A stretch of 9,429 nucleotides of DNA, from positions 1-9,429 of the forward strand of contig SLQC01000395.1 of assembly GCA_007131625.1 (NCBI GenBank), written 5' to 3'. The DNA is from Balneolales bacterium. Lineage in GTDB: Bacteria > Bacteroidota > Rhodothermia > Balneolales > Natronogracilivirgulaceae. The position numbers and the translations under genes are program-made. A model generated the notes under the pieces. That model was not told the origin of the DNA, did not search any database, and saw only the letters and a program-made list of their open reading frames with translations. The number at the start of each line of letters is the position of its first letter. The stretch's first letter is position 1. Shown piece by piece: positions 1 to 7,564 of this stretch.

Positions 1-2835
1 AATCCTAAAAAGGTGCAGGATTATGGTACGGTTACGGGCCGCATCATCGACGCAATAACCGGCGAGGAACTGATCGGGGCTAATATGGTCCTGCAAAACA
101 CAACTATTGGGACTTCCAGCAATCTGCAGGGAGAATATACATTGCAGCAAATTCCTGCCGGCAATCAGATCCTTGTTGTACGGTATTTAGGGTTCCATAC
201 AAAAGAAGTGGCTGTAAATGTTGTAGCAGGCGAGACGGTAGAAAGAAATATCTCGCTTACGCCAGACATGATTGAAGGGGATGAAATCTTTATATACGGA
301 CAGGCAATAGGTCAAGCTCGTGCAATACAACAGCAGATCCGCTCCAATACTATAGTAAATGTTGTCTCCGAGTCCCGTTTAAGGGAGCTGCCCGATGCCA
401 ATGTTGCCGAATCTGTAGGACGACTTCCGGGTGTTTCCGTAATTCGCGATGCCGGTGAGGGACAAATGGTAGCCATTCGGGGTATGGGACCACAATACAG
501 TTCTATTACTATTGATGGAAACCGGATTCCATCAACAGATTTGGAAAACCGATCCCTTGATCTGAGCATGATTACCCCTGATATGATCTCGGGGGTTGAA
601 TTATACAAGTCATTGAGGCCGGATATGGATGCCGATGCTATCGGGGGAAGTGTGAACTTTACTGTAGGCGGTGCTCCCGAGGAAGCGCAATACAATGTGG
701 ATCTGTCCGGTGGCTACAATAACATTGTACATGGATTGGCATCACGAAAAGCATCAGTACGTGCCAGTAACCGGTTCTTAAATGATCGACTGGGTGTATT
801 GGGTATCGCTTCATTTCAAAGAGTCCCTCGAAATTCCCATGTTTTTCAAGCCAATTACAGAGTTCTGAGAGATGCACGGGAAAATGAGCCGCATCCCCCG
901 ATGGAAATTAACAGCATGAGCATTACAGACAGGACTGAAATCCGTGACCGATACGGTGCCGGTCTGAATCTGGACTTGAAGATTCCAGGCGGGCAACTGT
1001 ACCTCGTCAATTTTATGAGCCGTCTGGATCGCGATGAATGGTGGAACGAAACCAATTACAATCCACGATCCGCAAGAGTCGACTGGCGATTCAGAGACCG
1101 CGATATTCGTATAGATGTGATTACCAACACGCTGCGGGGGGAACACGCATTATGGGGTGCCGAGATTGATTGGCATGTATCAAGAAGTGCTACCACTCAC
1201 GACCGGCCTTTCTCCAATGAAATTCGGTTTATAGATAATAATGCTTACGATAACTCGATTCTCAACCTGGCAGATGGGCCCGACAATTTGTATGTAGCAG
1301 CTATCCCTCAATTGAACCGGGCATTTATCAATGATCTTGATCACCCGACTACCGGATCCAGTGAACGGGATTATACGGCTTCGTTCGATATTCAAATTCC
1401 TGTGACAATTTTAGATGAAAATGTTTCCGGATATGTGAAATTTGGCGGCAAGCATTACAACAAATACAGAGACCGCTATAACTACAGGTACCGTATTGCT
1501 CAATGGGCCATTCCTGCAAACATCCATAATCCCTATCCGGGAGAATTTGATTGGCAATTTACCCCTGTAGGGGAAGTAGCCATGTGGCCGTTTATCGATC
1601 CTGATTATGAGGGTCCGAGAAATTTTCTCAACGGCCGGTTTGAAAAGGATATCGATGTATACAGAGATATCGTAAATGCCATCTGGGAAGCCAACGGCCC
1701 TCACAATTATCATGAATACTCGCTCCACGCCCAACGAAACAACTATGAGGCTAACGAGCGTTTGAGTGCAGGTTATATTATGACGGAACTAAATATCGGC
1801 GAAAGACTTATGGTGTTGCCTGGTATCCGTTTTGAACAGGATCATTCCGATTATCAAGCTGTAAACGGCATCATTGAACATCCCAGACAGTATGACGCCA
1901 CTGCAGATCCTATCCTGAAAGATACACTGGAATCTCGCTATGTCGGAACCTGGCACCCTATGATTCAGGTACGCTACAGGCTTCTTAGCTGGTTTGATAT
2001 TCGTGCAGCAAGAACTGTTTCCCTTTCCAGACCGGCTTTCTCTCATGTATCTCCAAGACAAAACATTAATCATGAGAGCAGGGAAATTGTACGAGGTCAC
2101 ACACAGATCAGACCTACGACCTCTATCAATTATGATTTGTTTTTAACTTTTCATGGAAACAGATTGGGATTGTTCACCATTGGAGGATTCTACAAACATG
2201 TGGAGGATCTCATTTATGATCGAAATGCTGTGGTTACTACACAAGAAGAAGCCCAGACTATTACCACCGAGTATAATGTAGAACGTTATCGGATCTATGA
2301 ACCGGTGAATAACGAGAATCTGACCACTGTCCATGGCTATGAAGTGGAATGGCAAAGCAATCTGATGTGGCTGCCCCGCCCATTCAGCGGTCTGGTATTC
2401 AATGCGAATTTCAGCCGAATGTTTTCTGAAACACAATATCCCCATTTTTATTTTACCAGACCACCCGGACAAATAATACAGGTACCTGTGGATACCTTCC
2501 GTATTGGCAATATGGTCCACCAACCCGATTATGTGGCTAATGTCAGCGTAGGCTATGACTACAAGAATTTTTCGACAAGAGTTTCCATGCAATATCAAGG
2601 AGCAACCCTGCACAGGCTGGGAGCCCGACCTGTGGAAGATGATTATACCGATGATTATCTCCGGTTTGATGCCTCCGTATACCAAAGATTTTTCGGTGGC
2701 ATGACAACCCTGTATCTGGAGCTGCAAAACATTACCAACCGGGCAGACCGGGCCAATCGCTTTACACGGGATTTCCCAACCGACCGGGAATATTATGGCT
2801 TCATGATTGATGTGGGAATGAGATTTCGGATTTAA
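1..2835 (+). CDS. TonB-dependent outer-membrane receptor, 5' end outside window
   Basis: This is an outer-membrane active transporter that imports a ligand, probably a glycan or oligosaccharide, using TonB/ExbBD energy. The frame is open to base 1 (N-P-K-K before the GTG at 13) and no signal peptide is visible, so the real start lies upstream and the GTG is not the start. Counting from 13, residues about 4-84 form a carboxypeptidase-regulatory-like beta-sandwich (GTVTGRIIDAITGEELIGAN). Residues about 103-218 form the plug, with LPDANVAESVGRLPGVSV, IRGMGPQYSSITIDG and DADAIGGSVNF, as in the TonB-Xanth-Caul type of receptor. The rest is a large beta-barrel ending YYGFMIDVGMRFRI, a typical terminal strand. 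About 940 residues is normal for the family. A T9SS-sorted protein gene follows 113 bases downstream on the same strand, probably in the same transcript. The substrate cannot be read from sequence. Confidence 0.95.
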   Translation, partial: NPKKVQDYGTVTGRIIDAITGEELIGANMVLQNTTIGTSSNLQGEYTLQQIPAGNQILVVRYLGFHTKEVAVNVVAGETVERNISLTPDMIEGDEIFIYGQAIGQARAIQQQIRSNTIVNVVSESRLRELPDANVAESVGRLPGVSVIRDAGEGQMVAIRGMGPQYSSITIDGNRIPSTDLENRSLDLSMITPDMISGVELYKSLRPDMDADAIGGSVNFTVGGAPEEAQYNVDLSGGYNNIVHGLASRKASVRASNRFLNDRLGVLGIASFQRVPRNSHVFQANYRVLRDARENEPHPPMEINSMSITDRTEIRDRYGAGLNLDLKIPGGQLYLVNFMSRLDRDEWWNETNYNPRSARVDWRFRDRDIRIDVITNTLRGEHALWGAEIDWHVSRSATTHDRPFSNEIRFIDNNAYDNSILNLADGPDNLYVAAIPQLNRAFINDLDHPTTGSSERDYTASFDIQIPVTILDENVSGYVKFGGKHYNKYRDRYNYRYRIAQWAIPANIHNPYPGEFDWQFTPVGEVAMWPFIDPDYEGPRNFLNGRFEKDIDVYRDIVNAIWEANGPHNYHEYSLHAQRNNYEANERLSAGYIMTELNIGERLMVLPGIRFEQDHSDYQAVNGIIEHPRQYDATADPILKDTLESRYVGTWHPMIQVRYRLLSWFDIRAARTVSLSRPAFSHVSPRQNINHESREIVRGHTQIRPTTSINYDLFLTFHGNRLGLFTIGGFYKHVEDLIYDRNAVVTTQEEAQTITTEYNVERYRIYEPVNNENLTTVHGYEVEWQSNLMWLPRPFSGLVFNANFSRMFSETQYPHFYFTRPPGQIIQVPVDTFRIGNMVHQPDYVANVSVGYDYKNFSTRVSMQYQGATLHRLGARPVEDDYTDDYLRFDASVYQRFFGGMTTLYLELQNITNRADRANRFTRDFPTDREYYGFMIDVGMRFRI

Positions 2836-2885
2836 CAGATTTGCTGAAAAAAAATCATTAATGACAAAAACGACAGATGCTAGCG

Positions 2886-2908
2886 CTCTAAATGAAACAT
2901 TATTAGAG
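2886..2908 (+). other. short inverted repeat between receptor and T9SS genes
   Basis: Six-base arms CTCTAA (2886-2891) and TTAGAG (2903-2908) flank an 11-base loop in the 113-base gap between the two genes. No T-tract follows, so it is not an intrinsic terminator. It could stabilise or process a polycistronic message, or be chance in AT-rich DNA. Confidence 0.25.
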
Positions 2909-2948
2909 TTATGCATCAAAATCATAGATACAAAACAGAAAAAACATC

Positions 2949-4736
2949 ATGAAAAACTCAGATACCAATACTTTGAATATACAGTTCAAAAGCTGCAAGC
3001 CGGTGATACTGTTTTTCACCATTTTGGGCTTTTTGTGTGTACTGGTTATTCATAACGTTGAAGCACAAATACTTATGAACGGAACCTGTACACTTGATCA
3101 AATACCCGGCAATGCCAGAACAGTAGATGTGGAACCTGGAGTCGGAACCCTGGATTTAGCCATTGAAGAAGATGCTGAGGCACGGTCAGCCCATGACGGC
3201 CCGACTATTTATATACTGGAGAATAATGCCACTTATTGGACGGAGTCAACGATTACAAATCCTGACTTCCATCTTTGGATCCGGGCTGCAAATGGTGAGG
3301 GACACCCGCCTATCATCCGGCCGGCAACAGACGAAGTTGGGGAAAGTCGCAATCCATTTGAACAATACAATGACTTTACAGCACAGTGCATATTTTTCAA
3401 CTTTTTTGACGATGCAGGTGTTCAGGCAGGGGGCCCACTTATTCAACATGGTGACCCTTCGAGAATAATATTGGATAATATTTGGTCTATAGGTTCTGCT
3501 GGTATAGCAGTACGGTTGAATACCGAAGGACACAAATTATATATCACTGATTCCTATTTTAAAAACGGCGGAGCACCTGGCAGCGGAGCAGGAAGGTTCA
3601 TTGATGTTCAGGGTAACTTTCAGGACACCATCGTCGTTGAAAACACCACCCACCATAATTTCCAGGCCCATCAGTATCGTGGAACCAGTGCCGGCATTAA
3701 TTATCTGAGAATCAATCATGTGACTCATATAGGTAGTTTATGGTCTTATTCCATGGGAACTGCGAAAGAAGCATACTTTACGAATAATATTCTGATGAAC
3801 GGTTCTTTGCAGGGTCAATGTGATAAAATCGATAACTCTGCCATGCTGGCCATTACAGCGTACGATGAGTTGGCGGAAGGAACCTTTATGGGCATGACGG
3901 ATGCGGACCGAACGATCGTAGTTGTAAATAATAATATCGGGTACGCAACCTCCGATGTAATTGATTACTACGAGACCAAGAGGAACTGGTGTCTGATAGA
4001 TGAAGATACCTGGATCCCACCACAGCATATTGATGAACTGGCACCCGGAGATTCGGTACCCCGTGTTCCACAATTTCCGCTCGATTCCATTTTAGTAGCA
4101 TGGGATGAACAAGGTGTGGATTGGCTCACCATGGAAAATAATTTCCAGGAAGGACTGGATTTCACCGGTGGACTGGACATGGAACCTCTGATAATGTATA
4201 TGTGGCACCGGCTTGATGGTGAGTCCATGCCTGAAGCGCCCCGGTCGCATGACAATTACAATGTAAGAAGTGATGATCCTGTAACACATACATATAGCCT
4301 GGAAGCATTTCGAAATTTGGCTTACAATGATGATGCGACTTCCTACAGAGCTGCTGAAAGGGGGTATCCTGTAGGGGATCTCAACTTTTTCCCGGAATTG
4401 AAAGTCATGTGGGAAGCGGGTGATGACGCTCCAGTTTCAATCAGTGAAGATCCCGGAACCATAGCAAAAGAATTCCGTCTTGTAGGAAGCTACCCCAATC
4501 CATTCAACCCGACCACCAATGTCGTTTATGAACTGGCAACCCCGGTAGAAGTTACTATGGAAGTATACAATGTTTTGGGACAAAAAATGCAAACCTGGTA
4601 TCTCGGAATGCAGAGTGCCGGAAGGCATACCGTTACCTTTAATGCCGATGCTTCAAATCTCACAAGCGGTGTGTATATCATACGTATGAGAATGGGCGAC
4701 CAGGTCCGGTCGCATAACATAACACTGCTTAAATAA
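2949..4736 (+). CDS. Secreted putative beta-helix protein with T9SS type A sorting domain
   Basis: A 595-residue exported protein. The N-terminus has a signal peptide with a hydrophobic core at about 19-33 and a likely cleavage after A39 (NVEA|Q). Residues about 45-350 are rich in short beta-strand and Asn/Gly turn repeats (ILDNIWSIGSAGIAVRLN, LYITDSYFKNGG, TIVVENTTHHNF, LRINHVTHIG, AYFTNNILMNG). This is the look of right-handed parallel beta-helices found in pectate-lyase-like and surface glycan-binding proteins. I see no catalytic motif I can name. Residues about 512-595 are a T9SS type A sorting domain (SYPNPFNPTTNVVYEL, YNVLGQKM, LTSGVYIIRM, final ITLLK), so the protein should cross the outer membrane and be released or anchored at the surface. 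It follows the TonB receptor and ends at a terminator. No Shine-Dalgarno is evident before the ATG. It could bind or cleave the receptor's substrate; this is inferred from context. Confidence 0.9.
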   Translation: MKNSDTNTLNIQFKSCKPVILFFTILGFLCVLVIHNVEAQILMNGTCTLDQIPGNARTVDVEPGVGTLDLAIEEDAEARSAHDGPTIYILENNATYWTESTITNPDFHLWIRAANGEGHPPIIRPATDEVGESRNPFEQYNDFTAQCIFFNFFDDAGVQAGGPLIQHGDPSRIILDNIWSIGSAGIAVRLNTEGHKLYITDSYFKNGGAPGSGAGRFIDVQGNFQDTIVVENTTHHNFQAHQYRGTSAGINYLRINHVTHIGSLWSYSMGTAKEAYFTNNILMNGSLQGQCDKIDNSAMLAITAYDELAEGTFMGMTDADRTIVVVNNNIGYATSDVIDYYETKRNWCLIDEDTWIPPQHIDELAPGDSVPRVPQFPLDSILVAWDEQGVDWLTMENNFQEGLDFTGGLDMEPLIMYMWHRLDGESMPEAPRSHDNYNVRSDDPVTHTYSLEAFRNLAYNDDATSYRAAERGYPVGDLNFFPELKVMWEAGDDAPVSISEDPGTIAKEFRLVGSYPNPFNPTTNVVYELATPVEVTMEVYNVLGQKMQTWYLGMQSAGRHTVTFNADASNLTSGVYIIRMRMGDQVRSHNITLLK

Positions 4737-4751
4737 ACATATGCGCAAATA

Positions 4752-4806
4752 AAGGCGAATGTTTTCTGTCAAATTGGAGATAGAAGGCATTCGCCTTATT
4801 TTTTTT
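4752..4806 (+). terminator. Rho-independent terminator of the receptor/T9SS unit
   Basis: A hairpin starts 15 bases after the T9SS gene stop. Arms 4752-4770 and 4779-4797 pair over 19 positions: ten outer Watson-Crick pairs (AAGGCGAATG with CATTCGCCTT), then nine inner pairs including three G-U wobbles. An 8-base loop, AAATTGGA, closes it. The stem is followed by A and eight T residues (4799-4806). On the opposite strand the trailing T-run is short, so it probably acts mainly on plus-strand transcripts. Confidence 0.92.
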
Positions 4807-4900
4807 AATTTATAAAATCATACCGGTGAGATTCTCTCACAAGTGAACTTCTTCTGGTATCATTTGAAATAAAATAATTCTTTCAAACCTTTTTCCTCCA

Positions 4901-5161
4901 ATGATCAGCAACCGCAGAAACATTTTGGAACTCACCGGTCTGGCAAGTCTGGGTAGCCTTTTGGACTGGGGATGTCAGTCTGAAATCAGACCATCGGGTT
5001 CAACAAAGCATGACCACATCTTTAATATGTCAGGTTATGCGGCTCCCACACTGGATCTGGTTCGCATAGGAATAATTGCAGTCACGAAAGTATTTCAGAT
5101 TTTCGGTTTTCAGGTCGCGGCTGATCGCGGTAAACTCGGATGGTTGAAAGGGTTGTCCTGA
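4901..5161 (+). pseudogene. Truncated N-terminus of a Gfo/Idh/MocA-type (GH109-like) secreted oxidoreductase
   Basis: The first 59 codons look like the start of a secreted Gfo/Idh/MocA-family protein of the type often annotated as GH109-like glycosidase (NAD-dependent, alpha-N-acetylgalactosaminidase type). It has a twin-arginine-style signal (NRRNILELTGLASLGSLL), a Cys at 25, and a segment FNMSGYAAP...LDLVRIGII that leads into the first Rossmann strand in that family. The family continues with a G-x-G-x-x-G nucleotide-binding motif. Here the similarity stops at I59 (base 5077), and the frame runs on through unrelated residues to a TGA at 5159-5161. An 86-residue product would have no cofactor or active site, so I call it a remnant. 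It is convergent with the GH3 gene. The family call rests on recognition of the N-terminal pattern only. Confidence 0.65.
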
Positions 5162-5235
5162 TCAGCTCCTCCCGGAAGCAACACCAGCTTACCCTTGTAC
5201 TGCCAGTAGCGGGCATCTTCTTTCCACGGCTGGAT
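5079..5235 (-). pseudogene. Antisense remnant of an unidentified secreted protein, directly behind the GH3 stop
   Basis: Read on the minus strand from 5235 downward, in the same frame as the GH3 gene and right after its TGA, the translation is IQPWKEDARYWQYKGKLV, then LLPGGADQDNPFNHPS. It resembles a segment, near the start of some putative glycosidase-like secreted proteins, of the form PW..NP.YW.YKGKPVLLLGG..DDNLFQ. There is no start codon and the frame closes soon after. In a neighbouring minus frame the stretch about 5079-5137 stays open (EFTAISRDLKTENLKYFRDC), which could be the same gene after a frameshift or a different fragment. The antisense of the truncated oxidoreductase begins at 5077. 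I regard this as decayed coding DNA. The family assignment is from memory and tentative. Confidence 0.4.
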
Positions 5236-7032
5236 TCAATCGTAATTCTCAGGCTTTGCAGTGGTAATACCGTCACCACGATTGAAGTAACCCGGCAGAC
5301 TGATTGGCATTTTACCGGTAATCGGAGCTATACCAAATATGGCATCTACCACGGCTTTTTGCACAACACGAGCAGTTCCGAAAGTGGCTAGATAGGATGA
5401 AGCTTCCGGTATCTGCCCAATCAAATAAGGATTACCGTAGGAAACAATGATCACAGAGGCATCCCCTTTCTGCAATTCTTCTAAAAACGCTGTTACCGGT
5501 TGTGCAAGTTCAACATGCCCCTGATGAGCACGAATTCTGAAAATGGTGTGGCAAATGACCGCATTGCTCGTTTGCGCTTTTTCCAGAGCGTCTTGATACT
5601 TTCGAATGTCTGACTCTTGCGTCAAAACTACCGTTTGATGATTCATATTGTGATTGTCCATTTCGGACAGAACTGACCCGATAACATTTTCTGAAACAGC
5701 CTGATCACTGAGAACCACATTCAGAACATCCATACCCTCCATAAGCTTAAGTGGTACTACACTCTGCTCATCTCGTACCAGGGTAATAGCACGCGCCGCC
5801 GCGTCCCTGGCAGCATTCGTGATTTCCGGTGAACCAATAGTCTCAAATAATGCATCTGCATTGATTATTATATTCTCAGGTATGTGGAGACCGATATTTT
5901 TCTTGGCATTCAGTATCCTGACAACAGACTTGTCGATCCGTTCCTCCGGTATGTCACCGGATCGAACAGCTTCCAACACGGATTGGATTGCCTCGTCCAG
6001 ATTTTCTGATGACAACAGCAGATCATTTCCAGCTTTTACTGCCATTATTGCGGCCTCACCGGGTGAATATTGCTCAACGATCCCTCCCATCCACAATGCA
6101 TCCGTAATCAAAAGGCCGTCATATCCCATTTCATTGCGCAAAAGGCCTTCCAGCATGGAAGGTGACAGGGTTGCCGGCATTGGAGTTCCCGTTTTCTCAT
6201 TGATCTCCGGATTGACTTTGGGCATTCCCATATGGGCCACCATGATAGCACCGGCTTTTTCTTTAATTGCAGCATGAAAAGGAACCAATTCTATGGAATC
6301 GAGCCGGGCACGATCATGTGGCACTACCGGCAGTTCGATATGTGAATCAATATCGGTATCACCATGTCCGGGGAAGTGTTTAACAGTAGAAATGGCCCCA
6401 TGGTCCTGAATTCCTCTGATAAAAGCTGCTCCCAGTCTGCTGACATCCACCGGGTCTTCTCCGAAGGCGCGGTAATTGATGATCGGATTCTGCGGTTTAT
6501 TATTAACATCAAGAACGGGTGATTGTATCATATTTAATCCGATGGCACGTCCTTCTATCGCAGTGGCCCGTCCCATTTGATAGGAGATCTCTTCGGAACG
6601 TGAAGCTCCAATACCCATCAAAGTCGGAAATTGCGTTCCACCCTGAAATTCCCGGCCCAAACCGGCTTCTACATCAGACGAAAAAAAAAGAGGCACCTTG
6701 CTCATTGACTGCAATCTGTTGATCAACACGGCAGTCTGCACGACTTCGCCTCCATACAGGCGGAATCCACCCACATGATTATTCACTAAATTATGTTCAA
6801 ACTCTTCAAAGGTGTTACGACTTCCGTCTCTTAAGGCTCTGCCGGAGCTGCCCGGGAAATAACCTCGGGCAGGTGCAATAAACATCTGACCCACTTTTTC
6901 TTCAAGCGTCATTTGTGCCATGGTTTCTTCAACCCAGGAACAATTATCCTCACTAGCCAAAATTTGCATGGGCACAAGTAACATCATGAGTATACCTGTG
7001 GCAACTTTTATAAAAAAATGCATTCGAATCAT
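5236..7032 (-). CDS. Secreted two-domain GH3 beta-N-acetylhexosaminidase (NagZ-like)
   Basis: The 598-residue enzyme should remove terminal beta-linked N-acetylhexosamine (GlcNAc type) from peptidoglycan fragments, chitooligosaccharides or glycoconjugates outside the cytoplasm. A signal peptide spans about 1-26 (core ATGILMMLLVP, cut near ILA|SE), with no lipobox. The N-terminal barrel (about 30-385) carries NYRAFGEDP at 186-194 and the hallmark loop KHFPGHGDTDIDSH at 218-231, which holds the Asp-His dyad (D229, H231) typical of GH3 hexosaminidases. The probable nucleophile is D311 in LLITDALWMGG. A C-terminal alpha/beta/alpha domain (about 405-588) ends GKMPISLPGYFNRGDGI, as these enzymes do. 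The architecture fits secreted two-domain enzymes like Bacillus YbbD/NagZ. The start at 7032 is favoured by AAGGAG five bases upstream. The last nine residues (TTAKPENYD) may come from a gene fusion. Beta-glucosidase activity is unlikely given the KHFPGHGDT..DSH motif. Confidence 0.92.
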   Translation of the reverse strand: MIRMHFFIKVATGILMMLLVPMQILASEDNCSWVEETMAQMTLEEKVGQMFIAPARGYFPGSSGRALRDGSRNTFEEFEHNLVNNHVGGFRLYGGEVVQTAVLINRLQSMSKVPLFFSSDVEAGLGREFQGGTQFPTLMGIGASRSEEISYQMGRATAIEGRAIGLNMIQSPVLDVNNKPQNPIINYRAFGEDPVDVSRLGAAFIRGIQDHGAISTVKHFPGHGDTDIDSHIELPVVPHDRARLDSIELVPFHAAIKEKAGAIMVAHMGMPKVNPEINEKTGTPMPATLSPSMLEGLLRNEMGYDGLLITDALWMGGIVEQYSPGEAAIMAVKAGNDLLLSSENLDEAIQSVLEAVRSGDIPEERIDKSVVRILNAKKNIGLHIPENIIINADALFETIGSPEITNAARDAAARAITLVRDEQSVVPLKLMEGMDVLNVVLSDQAVSENVIGSVLSEMDNHNMNHQTVVLTQESDIRKYQDALEKAQTSNAVICHTIFRIRAHQGHVELAQPVTAFLEELQKGDASVIIVSYGNPYLIGQIPEASSYLATFGTARVVQKAVVDAIFGIAPITGKMPISLPGYFNRGDGITTAKPENYD

Positions 7033-7037
7033 AAAAG

Positions 7038-7043
7038 CTCCTT
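7038..7043 (-). promoter_or_regulatory. Shine-Dalgarno AAGGAG of the GH3 gene
   Basis: On the minus strand AAGGAG sits five bases before the ATG at 7032 and 14 bases before a second in-frame ATG at 7023, which decides for the first start. None of the other starts in the window has a comparable Shine-Dalgarno. Confidence 0.75.
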
Positions 7044-7049
7044 AATTGA

Positions 7050-7070
7050 AGTAAACTTTAACCGTTTACT
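7050..7070. promoter_or_regulatory. Candidate operator upstream of GH3: AGTAAAC-7-GTTTACT inverted repeat
   Basis: Perfect seven-base arms, AGTAAAC (7050-7056) and GTTTACT (7064-7070), are separated by TTTAACC and lie 18-38 bases upstream of the GH3 start. GTAAAC/GTTTAC is the half-site seen in many LacI-family operators, which control sugar genes, although the canonical form has no seven-base spacer. A near-palindrome TAACCGTTTA centred on CG overlaps the right arm and offers another reading. No regulator gene is in the window. Confidence 0.4.
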
Positions 7071-7564
7071 CGATTTACAATCAATGACTTTGTGCAGACA
7101 TACCGAATGTCTCTTTTTCTTATATCAATATGATCAAGAATAAAGTGAAACTATTGCTTCAGTTCATGATCCGGGTCAATCGGTTATTTTTTACCTGTGA
7201 TGTATTTACTAATATAATAAATGAAAATTATATATATCATATTTTAATGTCATTATTCGTCAGTTTGAAATCATATTTTAAGCGTTCCCGTTTTTCAAAA
7301 GGGATCTCTACTTAGAGCATGTGCCATGTGTTATTTTTGAATTGGATACTTTATCACATGTTCAAAAAAATTTCTCGCCATACCTGATATCACTCTAACT
7401 ATTTCCGCAAGTAATAAATAAAATTACCCTGATTTTTTGAGTTATTTTTATTTTATACCCTTACTTTATATATAATCATTTCATTATTATTTTTTTGTTT
7501 ATATATTACCAAAAATCATCTTGCTTAAAAGAACAAATCAAACTCTATATAATAAGATGCTATC
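7071..7564. other. AT-rich intergenic stretch, no supportable gene
   Basis: This holds the divergent upstream regions of the GH3 gene and of the small secreted-protein gene. Composition is extreme: bases 7201-7260 contain only 8 G or C. A 12-base direct repeat ATCATATTTTAA occurs at 7236-7247 and 7270-7281, and six-base inverted arms CATGTG/CACATG lie at 7325-7330 and 7355-7360. A 61-codon open frame at 7130-7315 has no recognisable features and I do not call it. I see no tRNA, no terminator and no transposon ends. Confidence 0.6.

Noticed and set aside
13..15. GTG at 13 as the true start of the receptor
   Set aside because: The frame is open to base 1 and no signal peptide follows the GTG; outer-membrane receptors need one, so the gene starts outside the window.
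2143..2925. 260-codon open frame on the minus strand inside the receptor gene
   Set aside because: It lies antisense to clearly conserved beta-barrel sequence and its translation shows no domain or coherent start; it is a shadow frame.
4826..4840. Small hairpin GTGAGA-TTC-TCTCAC as a second terminator or regulator
   Set aside because: Six pairs with a three-base loop and no T-tract, right after a much stronger terminator; too weak to call.
5819..6277. 152-codon plus-strand frame opposite the GH3 gene
   Set aside because: It is antisense to the GH3 catalytic core, rich in Ser/Ile/Pro from complementary codons, with no recognisable motif.
7236..7281. 12-base direct repeat ATCATATTTTAA as a possible iteron, attachment site or CRISPR unit
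   Set aside because: Only two copies in very AT-rich sequence, without regular spacing or a third copy; chance is a sufficient explanation.
7130..7315. 61-codon plus-strand frame in the AT-rich gap
   Set aside because: Composition is what AT-rich DNA gives by chance (Ile/Asn/Phe/Lys-rich), with no signal peptide cleavage site, Shine-Dalgarno or motif.
7521..7553. TTGCTT and TATAAT as a sigma-70 promoter for the 159-residue protein gene
   Set aside because: The spacing is 21 bases, outside the usual range, and TATAAT-like strings are expected by chance in this AT-rich stretch.
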